Source: Grifola frondosa
Taxonomy: Eukaryota > Basidiomycota > Agaricomycetes > Polyporales > Grifolaceae
Length of the DNA: 64,000 bases
Assembly (NCBI GenBank): GCA_001683735.1
Contig: LUGG01000004.1
Location: forward strand, 1,674,001 to 1,738,000
Direction of reading: 5' to 3'
Part shown: positions 12,241 to 24,334 of the stretch, in pieces
Position numbering within the stretch: position 1 is the first letter of the stretch
Layout of the letters: each line of letters begins with the position of its first letter
Notes under the pieces: model-generated
Databases searched by the model: none
What the model was told of the DNA's origin: nothing
Seen by the model: only the letters and a program-made list of their open reading frames with translations
Made by a program: the position numbers and the translations under genes

Positions 12241-14243
12241 TCATACCACTGTGGGAGCTTTAGCCATCAAACCCAAGATCTCCCATCCAATATTAGCCGC
12301 CGCAATCTGCGTGATCTCATCTGGTCTGTCTGTAAGCATGCAAACATTTTTGGACAAGGAATACGAACTATACCTTGCGTATCATAACCTGAACGTAACT
12401 GTCAGTCTACAACCAAATATGTGAGAAGAAATATACATACCAGGAGCGACCTCCACGATGTCCGCACCCACAACTTTGAGGCCTGCGAGACCCTGAAGAA
12501 TTTTCTTGATTTCCTAGCGAAAGGGCATTCAATCAGCAACGTTCCTGCGTTAGAGAGGTGCGGGGAAATGTACTCTAGTAGTAATGCCTCCAATTTCAGG
12601 GCTAAGCAGAACAGCTATTAGATGCAACACTGAGACGCTGGTGTGAGACTTACGTTCCAGTTCTGAGCCAATACGTCACTGTCAGTATTAGTGTATTCGG
12701 ATAAAGTGAAATAACTCACGCAGGCGCCATACCAGGGTCAATAACATCTATGTCTAGTGTAACTACCGACATGGCATCAATTGCCGTACCTTTTCCGCGA
12801 TATAGTTTGACTCACTGTAGACAGGGTTATTTCCAACAGCGTCTTTAATCTTCTTGACGACACCTTTCCAGCCAATTTCCTCGATCTCATCTGCGTGAGA
12901 GATGACGAATCCAGCTTCATAATCGTTGTCGTAGTCTTCCCAATCGCCAAGCGCGCCTCGAATGCCAACATGCTAGATCATAAACGTATCAGTAAGACTA
13001 CCACAAATATTTGGGATGACGAAAGATCTTTACAATATTCGCATTATTCGGTGCCAGGAGACCCTCCTTGTGCGCATACCAGAAATAGCTGCCATGAGTC
13101 ACAGGAATTTCCTGTAGGCAACATCAGCGAACTAAAACTGGGCATGGATGCTTAATTCACCTCTCCTGGGAGCCAGGGGAGGCTCTCCTCCTGTCAAAGA
13201 TTACATGAAGACTGTCCTGCGATTGCAATGTTGAAAGAACACACCGCCATCTGTTTAGGTTTCCAAGTGTCTATAGTCGACTTCCTCAGTTATAATGGTC
13301 GCTTCTCATTGGCACAGAACCCACCGATATGACTGTCAAAGTGAATTACACTTTACAGAGACTGGGTTAATGACGATATGTGCAAAAATGTCACGAGACT
13401 CACCTGACAGGACCATACACTCCGGCAATTCCGCGCAACAAAGGCAAGGTGATCGTGTGGTCACCTCCCTAGGTTCCTCATAAAGTTCTGATGATAATGC
13501 GCGAACAGACCCTCATACCAGTGTCAGTACCCGAGGGTGAAACTTGCCGTCCTTGGCAAGACTTTTCCCGTCGAACGAACGCAAGCTCTCGCGTGAAAGT
13601 AATGCTGCGTTTGCAATCTCCAGCTCCTCAAAGCTACTTTGTTGTCGATATATACATAGCTGACAATATATTTAAAGAGAAAAAGGCATGCAGATTGGCA
13701 ATGGTACTCACGAACATCGCCACAATCTACAACGTCAAGATGGTCGCTTATGCGTATTCTTGCAGGCACATTGATCCGCGTCACACCAAGACGTCGCCCT
13801 CCCTGTCGAATACCATTGGGACCGAAGCGCGCTCTGGAGTACACTTAGGAATCATATGATATCATTGCATCACTTTGCATACCCAGGTCTGTAGCTCGTA
13901 GCAGTATCGAATGGTGCACCTGCAAACCCGATGAGTAACGATGGCGGGCCCACACGTTGATTGTAGTTGAAGACGCACCAAGCACAGCGACATCGTACTT
14001 GACAGCTTCGTCTGCGCCAAAGCATCTCAACGGAGTAGCACCTGCAAAGGTCGTGAGTCCATTCCAGGAGGTTTTTGCCCATGACTGGGCGAAGAGTAGC
14101 TCGGAAGAGAACAGCTGAGTGAAGTTCACGACATCGATATGTCTCTGTAATGCAACAGAAGGATACTGGATATGTTGTTGTTGGCCAGATGTGCCGACCA
14201 CTGCAAACACAATAGCGGCGGACACCGCGCGTCGAAGACACAT
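12241..14243 (-). CDS. Agmatinase-family ureohydrolase with signal peptide
   Basis: Agmatinases hydrolyse agmatine, or related guanidino compounds, to putrescine and urea using a two-manganese centre. The family core is clear across many exons: GAPFDTATSYRPG, then ARFGPNGIRQGGRR, VVDCGD, the ligand motif GGDHTITLP (near 13465), HFDSHI joined by an intron to DTWKPK, THGSYFWYAHKEGLL, HVGIRGALGDWEDYD, the second metal motif LDIDVIDPGMAPA, and the C-terminal VVGADIVEVAP...YDTQ. Stop at 12241-12243. The N-terminus (ATG 14243) reads MCLRRAVSAAIVFAVVGTSG, a signal peptide, so the enzyme probably enters the secretory pathway, as in a known set of fungal agmatinase-like proteins. The join just before GGDHT did not resolve cleanly. 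Substrate is inferred from family only. Confidence 0.88.
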
Positions 14244-15133
14244 TACGCAGGCAATTTTGAACGAAAAGTATGGCTAGCGCTGGGCATGATACTGGGCATC
14301 TTTATATCATCGTACACGTTCAAAGATAGCGGAGAGAATACACTAGAGACGGGAAAGGATATGATGATTCAGGCTGATTCAGCATATGCCTTCACATATG
14401 CTATCCTTATTGTGACAATGACGAGCAGATATGCAATGCATGCCAATGTAGGTCACATAGCCTTATCTGTGCTGGCTGATTGGCTCACACCCCTCAATAT
14501 TTGATTGTAAACATATTCTATCTAATCAATATCTGAAGTGTCACAATTTATGTCCGCATTTTCAAAGGATATGCAGAGTCCGCAAATGGTCCGTCGCCTC
14601 TAGTGATATCAGAGGTTGTCTACAGATAAGAGCAGTGTGTATGATTAGCGCGGCACAAGTGAGATAACATACGGCACTTACTCCGCCATCATATGTGTAT
14701 CTATATACCCGTGCATGCGCATGGCAAAGTTCCCGCTGAGTTACGAAAAACAAATACTGTTCAAGACCGAGCGATTTGGAAGGACGAAACCACACGCATG
14801 TCACGATCGTAGAAAGGTCGGCAAAGACCGATATACGCGTGGTCACCGGTCACGGTACTAGCGCGTCTGGGAGGCGCGTGTTGGACACCGTCACACCGTG
14901 ATATAATCCCATCTGGTCCTTCGCTTCTGGGAGGAGAATATCGCTGTGAGTAAGATTATACTATCCTGCGTCTGTTATGAATGATTTTCCAGGCAGATAG
15001 CTCACGCGGTCGCTTCTGAACTACTCTGTATCTTAACTTTCGGACACTTTCAAATCCGACTTTGCGAAGCTATAAGACGCGAAGAGTCCAGCTGTTTCCA
15101 GTATATCTGGAAGCAGCATAAGAACCAATATCC
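14244..15133. promoter_or_regulatory. Divergent intergenic region, agmatinase/PAN2
   Basis: About 0.9 kb separates two divergent start codons and must hold both promoters. It is AT-rich near 14500-14550. No individual element could be assigned and no exon is supported. Confidence 0.4.
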
Positions 15134-18100
15134 ATGACATACCGCAAGATAGATCCCATCTTGGATCATAGAGATGTGTATCCACAATCCGTAACGGCGC
15201 TATCTTTCGATGTCGTCTCCGACACACTATGGGCTGGCACAAACTCGGGAAATGTTGTGGCGTATTATACTTCCCAAGGAATTCGCGGGGTCTCGTTTCC
15301 CGTAGGGGGAGACCTTGCGGTCAAAAAGGTCCATGCGACCGATTCCAGTGTGATAGCCTTTGGAGTAGCCAGCGATGGTTTAGGAGCGTGGGGGAAGGGA
15401 GGTGTTAACAAGTGGTATTGCAGGTCAGTAATTATGTCTATAACCTTTTACACAGACACCGATCCCCTGCGACTATTTTGTAAGATCAACGGACCCAATT
15501 ACCGCCTTTTCCAATCCGAGAATTACATCTTCTGTGATCGCAGCTGCAACGGCCGCTCCAGAAGTCCTTATGATCAATTCTCAAACCGGCGACGTGCTAC
15601 GGAGATCTCCAGCACCATCAGTACTTACCGAACTGCATTTCGCCCCGTCCGATATGTACTTTCTGTCCGGTTCGGCAGATGGCTGGCTACGTCTTCATGA
15701 TTATCGGGATGGGTCGACAGTATCCAGATCTCCAAATAGCGTTAAAGCACACGCTGGCAGTATTCATGGTGTATTGACCACAGCGACATTGGCATATACA
15801 ATTGGACTTGGCATTAGGTGAGTAAAGCGGCAGATCTGTTCACCTCACTCAAGTACTCAGAGGACTGCTAGGCAAGGTCACCCATATCCTGACCCGTTGG
15901 TGAAGGTATATGATCTGCGTACCTTCAAGGCACTTCCGCCCATCCCATTTCCCGCAGGACCCGCCTTTATTACCAGAATCCCTAGTCATGCCTCCACGAT
16001 CGCTATCACATCAAGCCAGGGTCTCGTTCAGACCATAGACTCAGCATATGCCGGAACCAACGAGTTCTACCAGGTAAGTCATTATACACCTATGTATTTC
16101 GATATCCAACCGATATTGTTTTGCAGTTAGATGCATCGTACGTCACCTCTGTGGCGGCTTCTCCGTCGGGAACATACCTGGCGTTTGGCGACTCTGATGG
16201 CGCCATTCATCTCCTAACAGCTGCAGCCGAAGGAGAGACAGCGCCGTTTACTGGGTTTGACGGTAAGCCAATCGAGTGGGCTGATACACCTGCGCCGCTA
16301 ATGGATATAAATTGGACGGACTCAACGTGAGCTATACGACACCAAGCTTTGAGGTTCAGTCTTAACCATTTACATCGCATATATAGCCCTCTCAGTACAA
16401 TCGGTCTTCCATTTTACACCCAACCCCTTCTTTCGTCATGGACCCCCGATTTCATTCCGGCGAATTTGCATTTCCCGCCGCCCGCTAAAATTCCACAGCA
16501 GATCCTGACCACAATGAAGACGAATGATAACGTTGCGTATGCATCACTGCCCAAAGAGCTCAGAGGCCGGCGAAATGTCGTTGCTACTGGACCACGAAAG
16601 CCAGAAGGTCGATTCAGGAGCGGGAAGATGCGCCACAATGAGGTGCAGTCAGTTTATGCTTGACTCGCATACTGGTAGCTTACCACTCTCTTAGTCGGAA
16701 CACGAAGCCGATTTTGAGTATAATCCGGAAATCATTCCAAAGTGTTACCGTAAGGTGGAAATTGAGTACTCCAAGTTCGGTGTCGAGGATTTCGACTTTG
16801 GGTGCGCCTACAGATTGTACTGTTTGAAAAACTATTCAATGGTGTTTGCAGTTTTTACAACAAGACCACCTTCAGCGGGCTCGAGACACACATCCTGAAC
16901 TCGTATACAAATCCGCTGCTGCAACTCATGCATTATTCTCTCCCAATTCGACGTCTTGCCAAGTCTCATATTACGACTGACTGTCCTCGGGAACACTGTT
17001 TATTGTGTGAGCTGGGCTTCGTCATGCGCATGCTCGAAGATGCGAGGGGAACGAACTGCCAGTCGAGTAATTTTTGCAAAACTGTCGGTGTGCTCGCACA
17101 TGGTACGTCACGTTCGTTGTGTTCTGTTTGTCGCATGGTGACAAGTCATACAGTCAATAACGCTATCGAGCTCATCGACTACGGGCGAGAAAGTGCTGAA
17201 CTAAACTATGCGCACATGATCCAATCCTTCCATCGATTCCTTGTTGATCACCTCAGCACCGAAGGTAACTCGTTCCCTCACAATCCTAGCTTGCTTCCGG
17301 ATATTCTGCCTGCGAATCTACTGTCGCCGGCGCCTGCTCCCATCACGCAGCTCCTTGGTATCGACGCGAAGAACGTTATCACCTGTTCAAATTGTAAGGC
17401 GGTGAGGGAGAAAGAAAACCTAACTTATATCATTGACATGCTTTATCCACGGAAGGTGAGCGCGACTACGCATGATAAATTCAGTAAATGCTCATGTTTC
17501 ACATGATCACGATCAGCCACCTTCAAATGATCCTTCCAACGAGACGGATTTCACATCCATGTTACAGAACTCTCTGCTGCGACAAACGACCCATAAAGCA
17601 ACATGTCAAACGTGCAAGCATTTTGCTACCTTTGAAACCCGCCGCTCGATACGGAGCAAGGACTTGCCGCCAATTCTTGCTGTCAATGCGGCAGTTTTTA
17701 ACGAGGAAACCCACAGGTTCTGGAGAGATCAACGCCGTCAGACGTTTTTGAAGCCTGTGATCCAATTACGTGGACAATTAGAGGGCATGGATGACCCTGA
17801 ATCGGTCATTTATGAGCTGAGAGTGGGTTTTTCGATTTCTAGTCTGTATAGAATGTTGACGAGATTCCAGGCAATGGTGGTTCAAGTTGTCGCGAAGGAC
17901 CTGCATTCACATCTTGTTGCCATCGTCAAAGGTTTGATGTCTTGAACTATCACCGATGACCCTCTCTTACGCGAAGCCCCAGTACCGGAGGCTGAAGAAG
18001 CTCAGGACCCCGAGCCGTGGTTCATATTCAATGACTTCGTCGTCGAGAACATTTCAGAAGAGGATGCACTGAGCGTTCCTGCTGCTTGGAAGGTAAACAA

Positions 18101-19427
18101 TCATATTTGATATCATTCATTCCTATAAACATGTCGTCGTCAGGTCCCTGCCATCCTATATCTGGAACGCGTAGATATCCGTCCACATTTAGATTTTAGT
18201 TACCTACCTGACAAGATGGACCAATCTATTCTGTGTCGGGATACTAACATCTCCGTGTAAGGCTTCCTTTGTTTGGTCCAATGTGACGTTCACTGAAGTT
18301 TCTAGTCACCGAGATCCACGCTTCATCAAGCACCAATGTCTTGATTACAACGAGCTACCCAAACCCGGTACCCTCATTGCAATTGATGCTGAATTCGTTT
18401 CGATGCAGCAGGTGAGCAGAATGCCATCCATTGAAAAATAAATGAGGCTAAGTTGTGGGTCACAGGAAGAGACCGAATACCGTTCTGATGGTACGAAGAA
18501 AGTTCTGCGACCCGCTCGACTGTCTCTTGCACGAGTCTCCGTGTTGCGCGGTGACGGACCGAAGGAAGGAGTGCCGTTCATTGATGACCACATACATACC
18601 AGCGAAATTATAGTGGACTATCTCACAGAATTTTCTGGTATCAAGTGTATGCGGTATCCCATTTTTTTCGCGGTTGGTGTGCTAACGGAAGTTATGTAGT
18701 TGGGGACCTCGACCCTAATCTCTCACGATACACGCTAACACCTCTCAAGGTGGTGTACAAGAAATTGCGTCTTCTAGTTGATAGCGGATGTATCTTCATC
18801 GGGCATGGCTTGTCAAAGGATTTCAGAATTATCAGTGAGCCTTCTCTTCTGCACTCCGTTCGCCACTAATGTTTTATGATTTCTAGACATATTCGTTCCA
18901 CCGCACCAAGTTATTGATACTGTCGATTTGTATTACATGAGACATCGGCAACGACGATTGTCGCTTCGATTCTTGACATGGTTTGTCTTAAAGGAAAACA
19001 TCCAAACTGATACCCATGACTCCATCGAGGATGCACTTTCTGCTTTGAAATTGTGGAAGGCTTACCAAACATTCGAAGAACAAGACGTGTTCGACAAGAA
19101 GTTGGAGGAGCTCTATAGGGAGGGGCGCAAATATGTACGTTTGAATTCATTCAATTCTTTTGACTGACCTCATCTCTTCACCAGAATTATAAGCCTCCTG
19201 CGCCGGATGCACCTCCTTCTCCCATTCCTTCCTCGATTGGCAGGACCGCGAGCCCCATGTCTGTAGGCCAGATGACACCAATGGGGCTAGCGCATCGTGG
19301 CCGCTTGCAGGCTGCTTATGCTCTGACTGGTGTCACGCCACCCGCAAGTTTCTATTCATCCTCTCCATCTTACTCAGCATCTCCATCCCCAAATCCTTAC
19401 ATGCCACAGAACTGGAGAAATCGATGA
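15134..19427 (+). CDS. PAN2: PAN2, catalytic subunit of the PAN2-PAN3 poly(A) deadenylase
   Basis: PAN2 with PAN3 trims poly(A) tails in the cytoplasm, the first step of mRNA turnover. ATG 15134 ([17 protein letters not shown]) opens the WD40 propeller, with [13 protein letters not shown] and [17 protein letters not shown] as blades. A linker ([16 protein letters not shown]) leads to the ubiquitin-hydrolase-like domain, [20 protein letters not shown], which in PAN2 is catalytically dead. Cysteine pairs follow ([24 protein letters not shown]). The DEDD exonuclease is complete: [11 protein letters not shown] (D, E), [10 protein letters not shown] (D) and [13 protein letters not shown] (H, D). 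A short proline/serine-rich tail ends PQNWRNR at TGA 19425-19427. About 1,100 residues over about 18 exons; no frame break was seen. Confidence 0.96.
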
Positions 19428-19575
19428 GTCTCGGCAAAGGTGCGGGCATGGATGCTGTGACAAATGTGAATTGCAATATATCATGTAGCGCAAAATTCTA
19501 CGATGTTGTATGTACAAATAGATGTGTATCCGCGCGCGATGTCCTCGTGCTGTGTGAATCTGGTGTACACGAACA

Positions 19576-20885
19576 TCACGACCTACGGGACGTCTTCGAT
19601 GAAGCTCTTTTCTTGGCGGCCTTGACCTCCTTTTCGAACCGACTTTTCTTCCTCTGTCTCGGGCCATCATCTGCCTGATCGTCGAACGCATCATCGTGGC
19701 TCCTCGCCTTGGACCGTGCAAGCACACCTTCCTTGCGACCTCTCTGTCGAAGTTCTTCATATCCGTCGCCGACGATCCCACTTCGCCTCCGCCCAACTGA
19801 CTTCAAAATGTCACCGAACTCGTCCTCCAGACCGCCGCCAGGTGCGCGTCCGCGTCTGCCCGATGCTCCAGTACCACCAAGCGCAACGTCTGCCTCATCC
19901 ATCGCGCGCCGCCTCGCGTCACGCTTCTTCATGACCAGCCGTGTCATATTTTCTTCTTCGAATTCAGTCATGCGTTGGAGTTCCCGCGCGCGTTGTGATG
20001 TAAGCGCGGGGGTGGATCCCAGTCCAGAGGTAGATTCCATATAAGGCTTGGACGGATCCAGATGCATGAGGGATGACAGAGCAGTCGGGATCGGCGCGCG
20101 GCGGGACTTGTCTTTGCTTTTGCGAAGCTCGGTGTAAGGCATGGGGGCGAGCTTGGGCGGACGGTAAATCCCGTCGCGATCCCCGACATCCTTGGTTCCA
20201 CCCTCCTCATCTTCATCACCAGATTCCTGGTTCATCAGCGCCTCAGGATTTGGGCGGAAGGCAAGTGGATCTGCAGGCGATATTTTAGTCACGAGAGCAC
20301 TGCCAATGGATCAAACAATTGCATACCATTGATCACATTTTGTCCCGCCGACGCAGGCTCCTCTGCGATACGGACAAGTTTGTCAATTTGGTACTTCATC
20401 CGGCCCTCCAGCACCTTAACCTTCTCAAGCACCACACGACCCTCAATCATCGAGTCTACGCGATCGCCGGCGCCTGATCCTCGAGGACCCCGTCCTTCCG
20501 CGCTGAAAGGCAAGGCAGGCGGCGTCCTCTCCGTCAAGGAGTGTCCCAGAGCACGACGGGATGTAACAAGAACGAGGGACTGCAGGTAGGACAGCATCAA
20601 GTGATGTTTCAACGAGAGCAAAGATATCCCGTCTTGAGTGTCCAGTTCGGATGTAGAGTTCTGCCTATGAAGGGTCGGAGTCAGCATACACATATCACAA
20701 TCTCAATGTATAGATCAAGAGCGCACGCACTTTTCTTGCAAGGATTTGACAAGTTCTCGCGTTGCTGTTATACTCTGCTTCATCTGGTCCACGATCTCAC
20801 AGAATGTCTGTAGTTCACTTTCGCTGACGAGATCTCCAGGAACAGAAGGAGCTGAGCTTGCATCCATTTCCGTTGCAGACGACAT
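19576..20885 (-). CDS. LCP5: Lcp5/neuroguidin-like rRNA processing factor
   Basis: Sas10/Utp3/C1D-family protein of the small-subunit processome; Lcp5 is needed for early 18S rRNA processing in the nucleolus. ATG 20885 begins MSSATEMDASSAPSVPGDLV, followed by the helical Sas10/C1D domain (VDQMKQSITATRELVKSL, then LLSLKHHLMLSYLQSLVLVT and VVLEKVKVLEGRMKYQIDKL). The second half has the family signature DPLAFRPNPEALM, YRPPKLAPMPY and the basic C-terminal segment FEEENMTRLVMKKRDARRR; a Lys/Arg-rich end (AKKRASSKTSRRS) fits nucleolar localisation. About 400 residues, three exons. It converges with PAN2, with 148 bases between stops. The family assignment is firm; Lcp5 is preferred over Sas10/Utp3 on the C-terminal motifs. 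Confidence 0.85.
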
Positions 20886-21373
20886 GCTTAGAGCGAGTAG
20901 TTATAGCAGAGAATCGGATGAGCTGAAGGAACGTAGTGAGTAACTGTCTTCAATTTTCGCAAAGGTTAAATGAGCAGAAAGGTTCAGTTAACGGTTTTCT
21001 AGGCCGCCGCTCGATTATCGAGCGTAATGCATAACAACTCAGGAATTCAGAGCCCAGTGCGTTTCATCGTATGACGGTGACAAGAAAAAATCTGGGGACT
21101 AACCGTAGCCTCTCAGTCTTTACCAAAGGCTGCAGGTGGGAGAAATGATGAAAGATTGGTGGCATCATTTTTAGGGGGGAATTTCGGCTGTCGACCTATT
21201 TACGCAACTTACTGCGCTTCCTTTCTCACGATATTTAAGTACATAAACAGCAAACCAAACAAGATGCAAATAACGCGCCAATTTTGGCGCGTCTATTGCT
21301 TTAGACGTTTCGCGACGCGCACACGCTGTTGACCACTTCAAAAATCGAGAGTACGGTTCGCAGTTTAAGATCA
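20886..21373. promoter_or_regulatory. Divergent intergenic region
   Basis: About 490 bases between the LCP5 start (minus) and the orphan gene start (plus). It must contain both promoters. No specific element was assigned. Confidence 0.4.
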
Positions 21374-22100
21374 ATGACGGTCCCCGTATGTATGGTTTCG
21401 GCTTATATGACTGTAAGCTGAATATGACCAATAAGCTCAGATACAGTGACGCCTGCACAGAGCTACCTGCCAGTAGGCCTGTGGGATTTCCGCACATAAT
21501 CAACGTGCAGGGCTTTGACGAAGAAACGGACAAGAAAGATCTGAGAGCAGCAGATGGAATTGCGACACTGCTGTATAATTGGAAACCCGAAGCTCTGCGT
21601 GCCTTGTTGGATTTGAATCGCCCCCGCTTCGAGTTTAAACACAAGGGATCATATTACTTGACTATGATCATCGCCCGCCATGGGATGGTGGTATCAGTAT
21701 GTCCTCTTGCAGGTGACGCTCATGACTGTGATTCTAATGGAAGTTTTTCTAGTTCGGCTTCTACGATAGTGATGTCGAATGCCGTACGCAAATGATATAC
21801 CGCATAAGCGTTACTGGAGAATGGATTCCCCTCTCCGGCATGTTTGAGGGCCTGAACGCCGATGGAAGGACTCGCCCGAAAATTGTTGAAAGCTTCGGCA
21901 CGGAGTTTGCCAAGGATATCCTCTACAATCGCAAATGGGAGGAGCGCGAAGGCATCAAGATAGAAGCATGGTGGACCAAGATGTCAGACGAAGAAGAATA
22001 CGGCGAAATAGATGAAATCCAGCACGATATGTATGGTCTACCCCACGGTTGGCAGAACATGACGGACAATCAAATCAAGGCGAAACTGGAGGAGAAATAG
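21374..22100 (+). CDS. Hypothetical protein, 204 residues, 4-codon first exon
   Basis: The gene model is 21374-21385, 21436-21690 and 21753-22100, with GT-AG introns of 50 and 62 bases, both phase 0. The protein begins MTVPLRYSDACTELPASRP and continues with PHIINVQGFDEETDKKDL, LLYNWKPEALRALLDLNRP, SYYLTMIIARHGMVFGFYDS, VTGEWIPLSGMFEGLNADG and an acidic C-terminus ending KAKLEEK. There is no signal peptide or membrane segment. It looks like a compact cytosolic protein, but no family is recognised and no function is offered. Its reality rests on consistent splice phases and an uninterrupted frame. Confidence 0.7.
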
Positions 22101-22412
22101 ACGTTTTAATCTCCTTGACTTTCAGTCCTGGAAAATCCCAGTCTATACATGCTGTATTGTATGGCTTTCACCAGTGTATCTTTGCTTCCATTGCTTTAGT
22201 CGATAACATGAATGTATTCCAGACTGTAATAGTTCCCAGATGCTGTAGTATTACTGTTATTATAATAAGCACTACAAAAAATGTCCCAGAGAATGACTAA
22301 AAATAACATCAATACAGTGGCCGGAGAAACCTAGTACTACATCAGAAGAGCGAACGTAGGTAGTCTGGGTCGTCAGTTCATCAGGGTCGTCAGCAAAATC
22401 CATGTCGTCCCT
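22101..22412. other. Convergent 3' intergenic, nothing recognised
   Basis: About 310 bases between two convergent stop codons. It is AT-rich and has no exon; presumably 3' untranslated sequence of both neighbours. Confidence 0.5.
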
Positions 22413-23763
22413 TTACAGCAGAACACCAGCGACGAAACTGATGAGAACAGCCACGGCGCCTGCGCCGCGACTCGCACCCATTGCACTTGCACTATTGTCC
22501 TTTGACGAGCTGGACCCAGTGCTATTGGTCTGCATCGCCTTCGCCTTGAAAGCGGCAAAATTATTCGCGCCAGATTCGACGGCGTTCACAGAGAAGACCA
22601 TGCCCGCCGCACAGTGGCTGGACGGGTTCGTCTGTCTGCAGAAGGCCCAGATGGGGGATGTCTGTGAGACAGAAGATGAGCATCGTCATTTTTGGCAGTA
22701 ATAGGCTACAAACAAACGCACGTCATTGACGGTAATTTGGAAGGATGGCGAGCTGGTGGCACCACTCGCCACAGGCATGCTGCATCATGGTCTATATGAG
22801 CATTTCATATAAATCGGCAGTGATATAGACACTTACAATCCGGAGTCGAAGCCGATCTGCCCGTTCGTGCTTGTCTCCGTGAGGCTCGTGCACGGGTTCG
22901 CGAAGCTGCTCTGTGTCGCGGTGTGGTTCTTCTGCATGAACATGAACGTCACTGTATCCCCAACTTGCGCGGTAATGTTTGATGGGGAGAACACCAGATT
23001 CGCGCCACCGACGGTAACGACATGGTTCACCGGCGTGGACGTGGACGTGGACGTGGACGTGGACGTAGACGTGGCCGCGGAGCCTGCTGCCGTAGTGTAC
23101 GTCGTCACCTGTGCCGAGCCGGAAACGGTCACTGTAGCAGTCACAGTGGTGATGCTGGCAGAGTCGGTAGAAGTGACGGAGGCAGCTGTAGAATTGCCAC
23201 CAGAAGAGGTGCTGGTAGCGGTGGTATTGCTGTCAGTCGTGTTGCCTGTGGCCGCCGCTTGGAACGCGGCGAACTTGTCTCCTGGGTTGATCGCGAAGAC
23301 CATGCCTTGCTGACAGTGGTTCGTTTGTCGGCAATATACCCACACTGGATTTGTGTCCCCCACGGTAAACTGGGCTGCGGGGAAGGAGTCGGTCTGGTTG
23401 TCTGGAACGGGAACGCTATAGAGGCGTGAGAATGTGCACAACTACATGCGATGAGAGGTACTGACAAACCAGAATCAAATCCACCATCGGCGGCGACACA
23501 AGGCAATTGAAACGTGGATTGAGTGACAGTGTGGTTCTTTTGCTTGAACGTGAAGATTACAGTATCGCCGACATCTGCGTTCTACGAAACGTCAGTTGCG
23601 GTGACCCTCAAGGTTACGGATGCCCAAACGTCTCACTCACCACAAACTCGGGATCGTACTTCAGGATGCCGGGTCCTCCGACAGTCACCTGGTGCTCAGC
23701 ACCGCGGATAGCAGGAATTGATGCAAAGGCAAGTAGTGCAATGGAAGCAAATCTTGACAACAT
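22413..23763 (-). CDS. Two-domain cupredoxin, probable GPI-anchored surface protein
   Basis: Secreted, probably copper-binding, cell-surface protein of the extracellular serine-rich family. ATG 23763 gives signal peptide MLSRFASIALLAFASIPAIRG. Cupredoxin 1 follows: HQVTVGGPGILKYDPEFV, GDTVIFTFKQKNHTVTQSTF, WVYCRQTNHCQQGMVF. A Thr/Ser linker comes next, then cupredoxin 2 (HVVTVGGANLVFSPSNITAQ, VTFMFMQKNHTATQSSF, then across introns FDSGFMPVASGATSSPSF and PIWAFCRQTNPSSHC-AAGMVF). Each domain keeps His, Cys, His and Met at type-1 copper ligand positions. The end (SKDNSASAMGASRGAGAVAVLISFVAGVLL split around a Ser/Gly omega region) is a GPI signal. About five exons, stop at 22413. The linker overlaps a hexamer microsatellite. 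Metal binding is inferred from ligand spacing. Confidence 0.85.
23034..23072. repeat. Coding hexamer microsatellite (gtggac)n
   Basis: About six tandem copies of the hexamer gtggac (gtccac on the coding strand), with one variant near the right end. It encodes alternating Ser-Thr in the linker between the two cupredoxin domains. Six-base units keep the frame when copy number changes, so linker length may vary between strains. Confidence 0.85.
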
Positions 23764-24334
23764 TGTTGAATGGTTGGTCGTGGTTGACGGCGTAGCAATG
23801 AGTGAGCGAGGAATTATATCCTCAGGAAAGCGGAGGCGAAGAGCAGCGCAAACGACGATAAGGTAGGTCTATGAGGGGAAAGCAGGAAGTAAAGGCAAAG
23901 CTTAGAACAACGTCGCCCATGATGGTCTTTTATGTGCTCGAGAACAATGGCTTGAGCGCGCTTTGAAAGAACTCACTTGAAATTAACGGCAGCTCTTTTG
24001 TTTTCAACGCGATCACGTGGAAGCGCGTCGTTTACGTAACTGCCAAGTAGTTACCCAAATTCGGCAACTATGTAGAACAATGCCGTTAACAATTGGCCGA
24101 CAGTACTTTGGGAAAGCAATATCGTACTCTTATGTTCGCCGAAGCAATTGCGGTTCGTAAGATTTGTTTCTAAGTGAAACCTCGTACATTGAGTTTGGTA
24201 TACATATGCAGAATTGTGTATATATCTACAGGTTCCCTCCGTGAGATTGTCCCGGTAAGACAGTCAACCGTGGCACACACATCGCAGCAGAATTGAAGGA
24301 GATCTAGATCTGCGCGTAGCATAGTCAATTGTTT
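23764..24334. other. Intergenic, nothing recognised
   Basis: About 570 bases forming the 5' flank of the cupredoxin gene and the 3' flank of the next minus-strand gene. No exon is supported. Confidence 0.5.
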
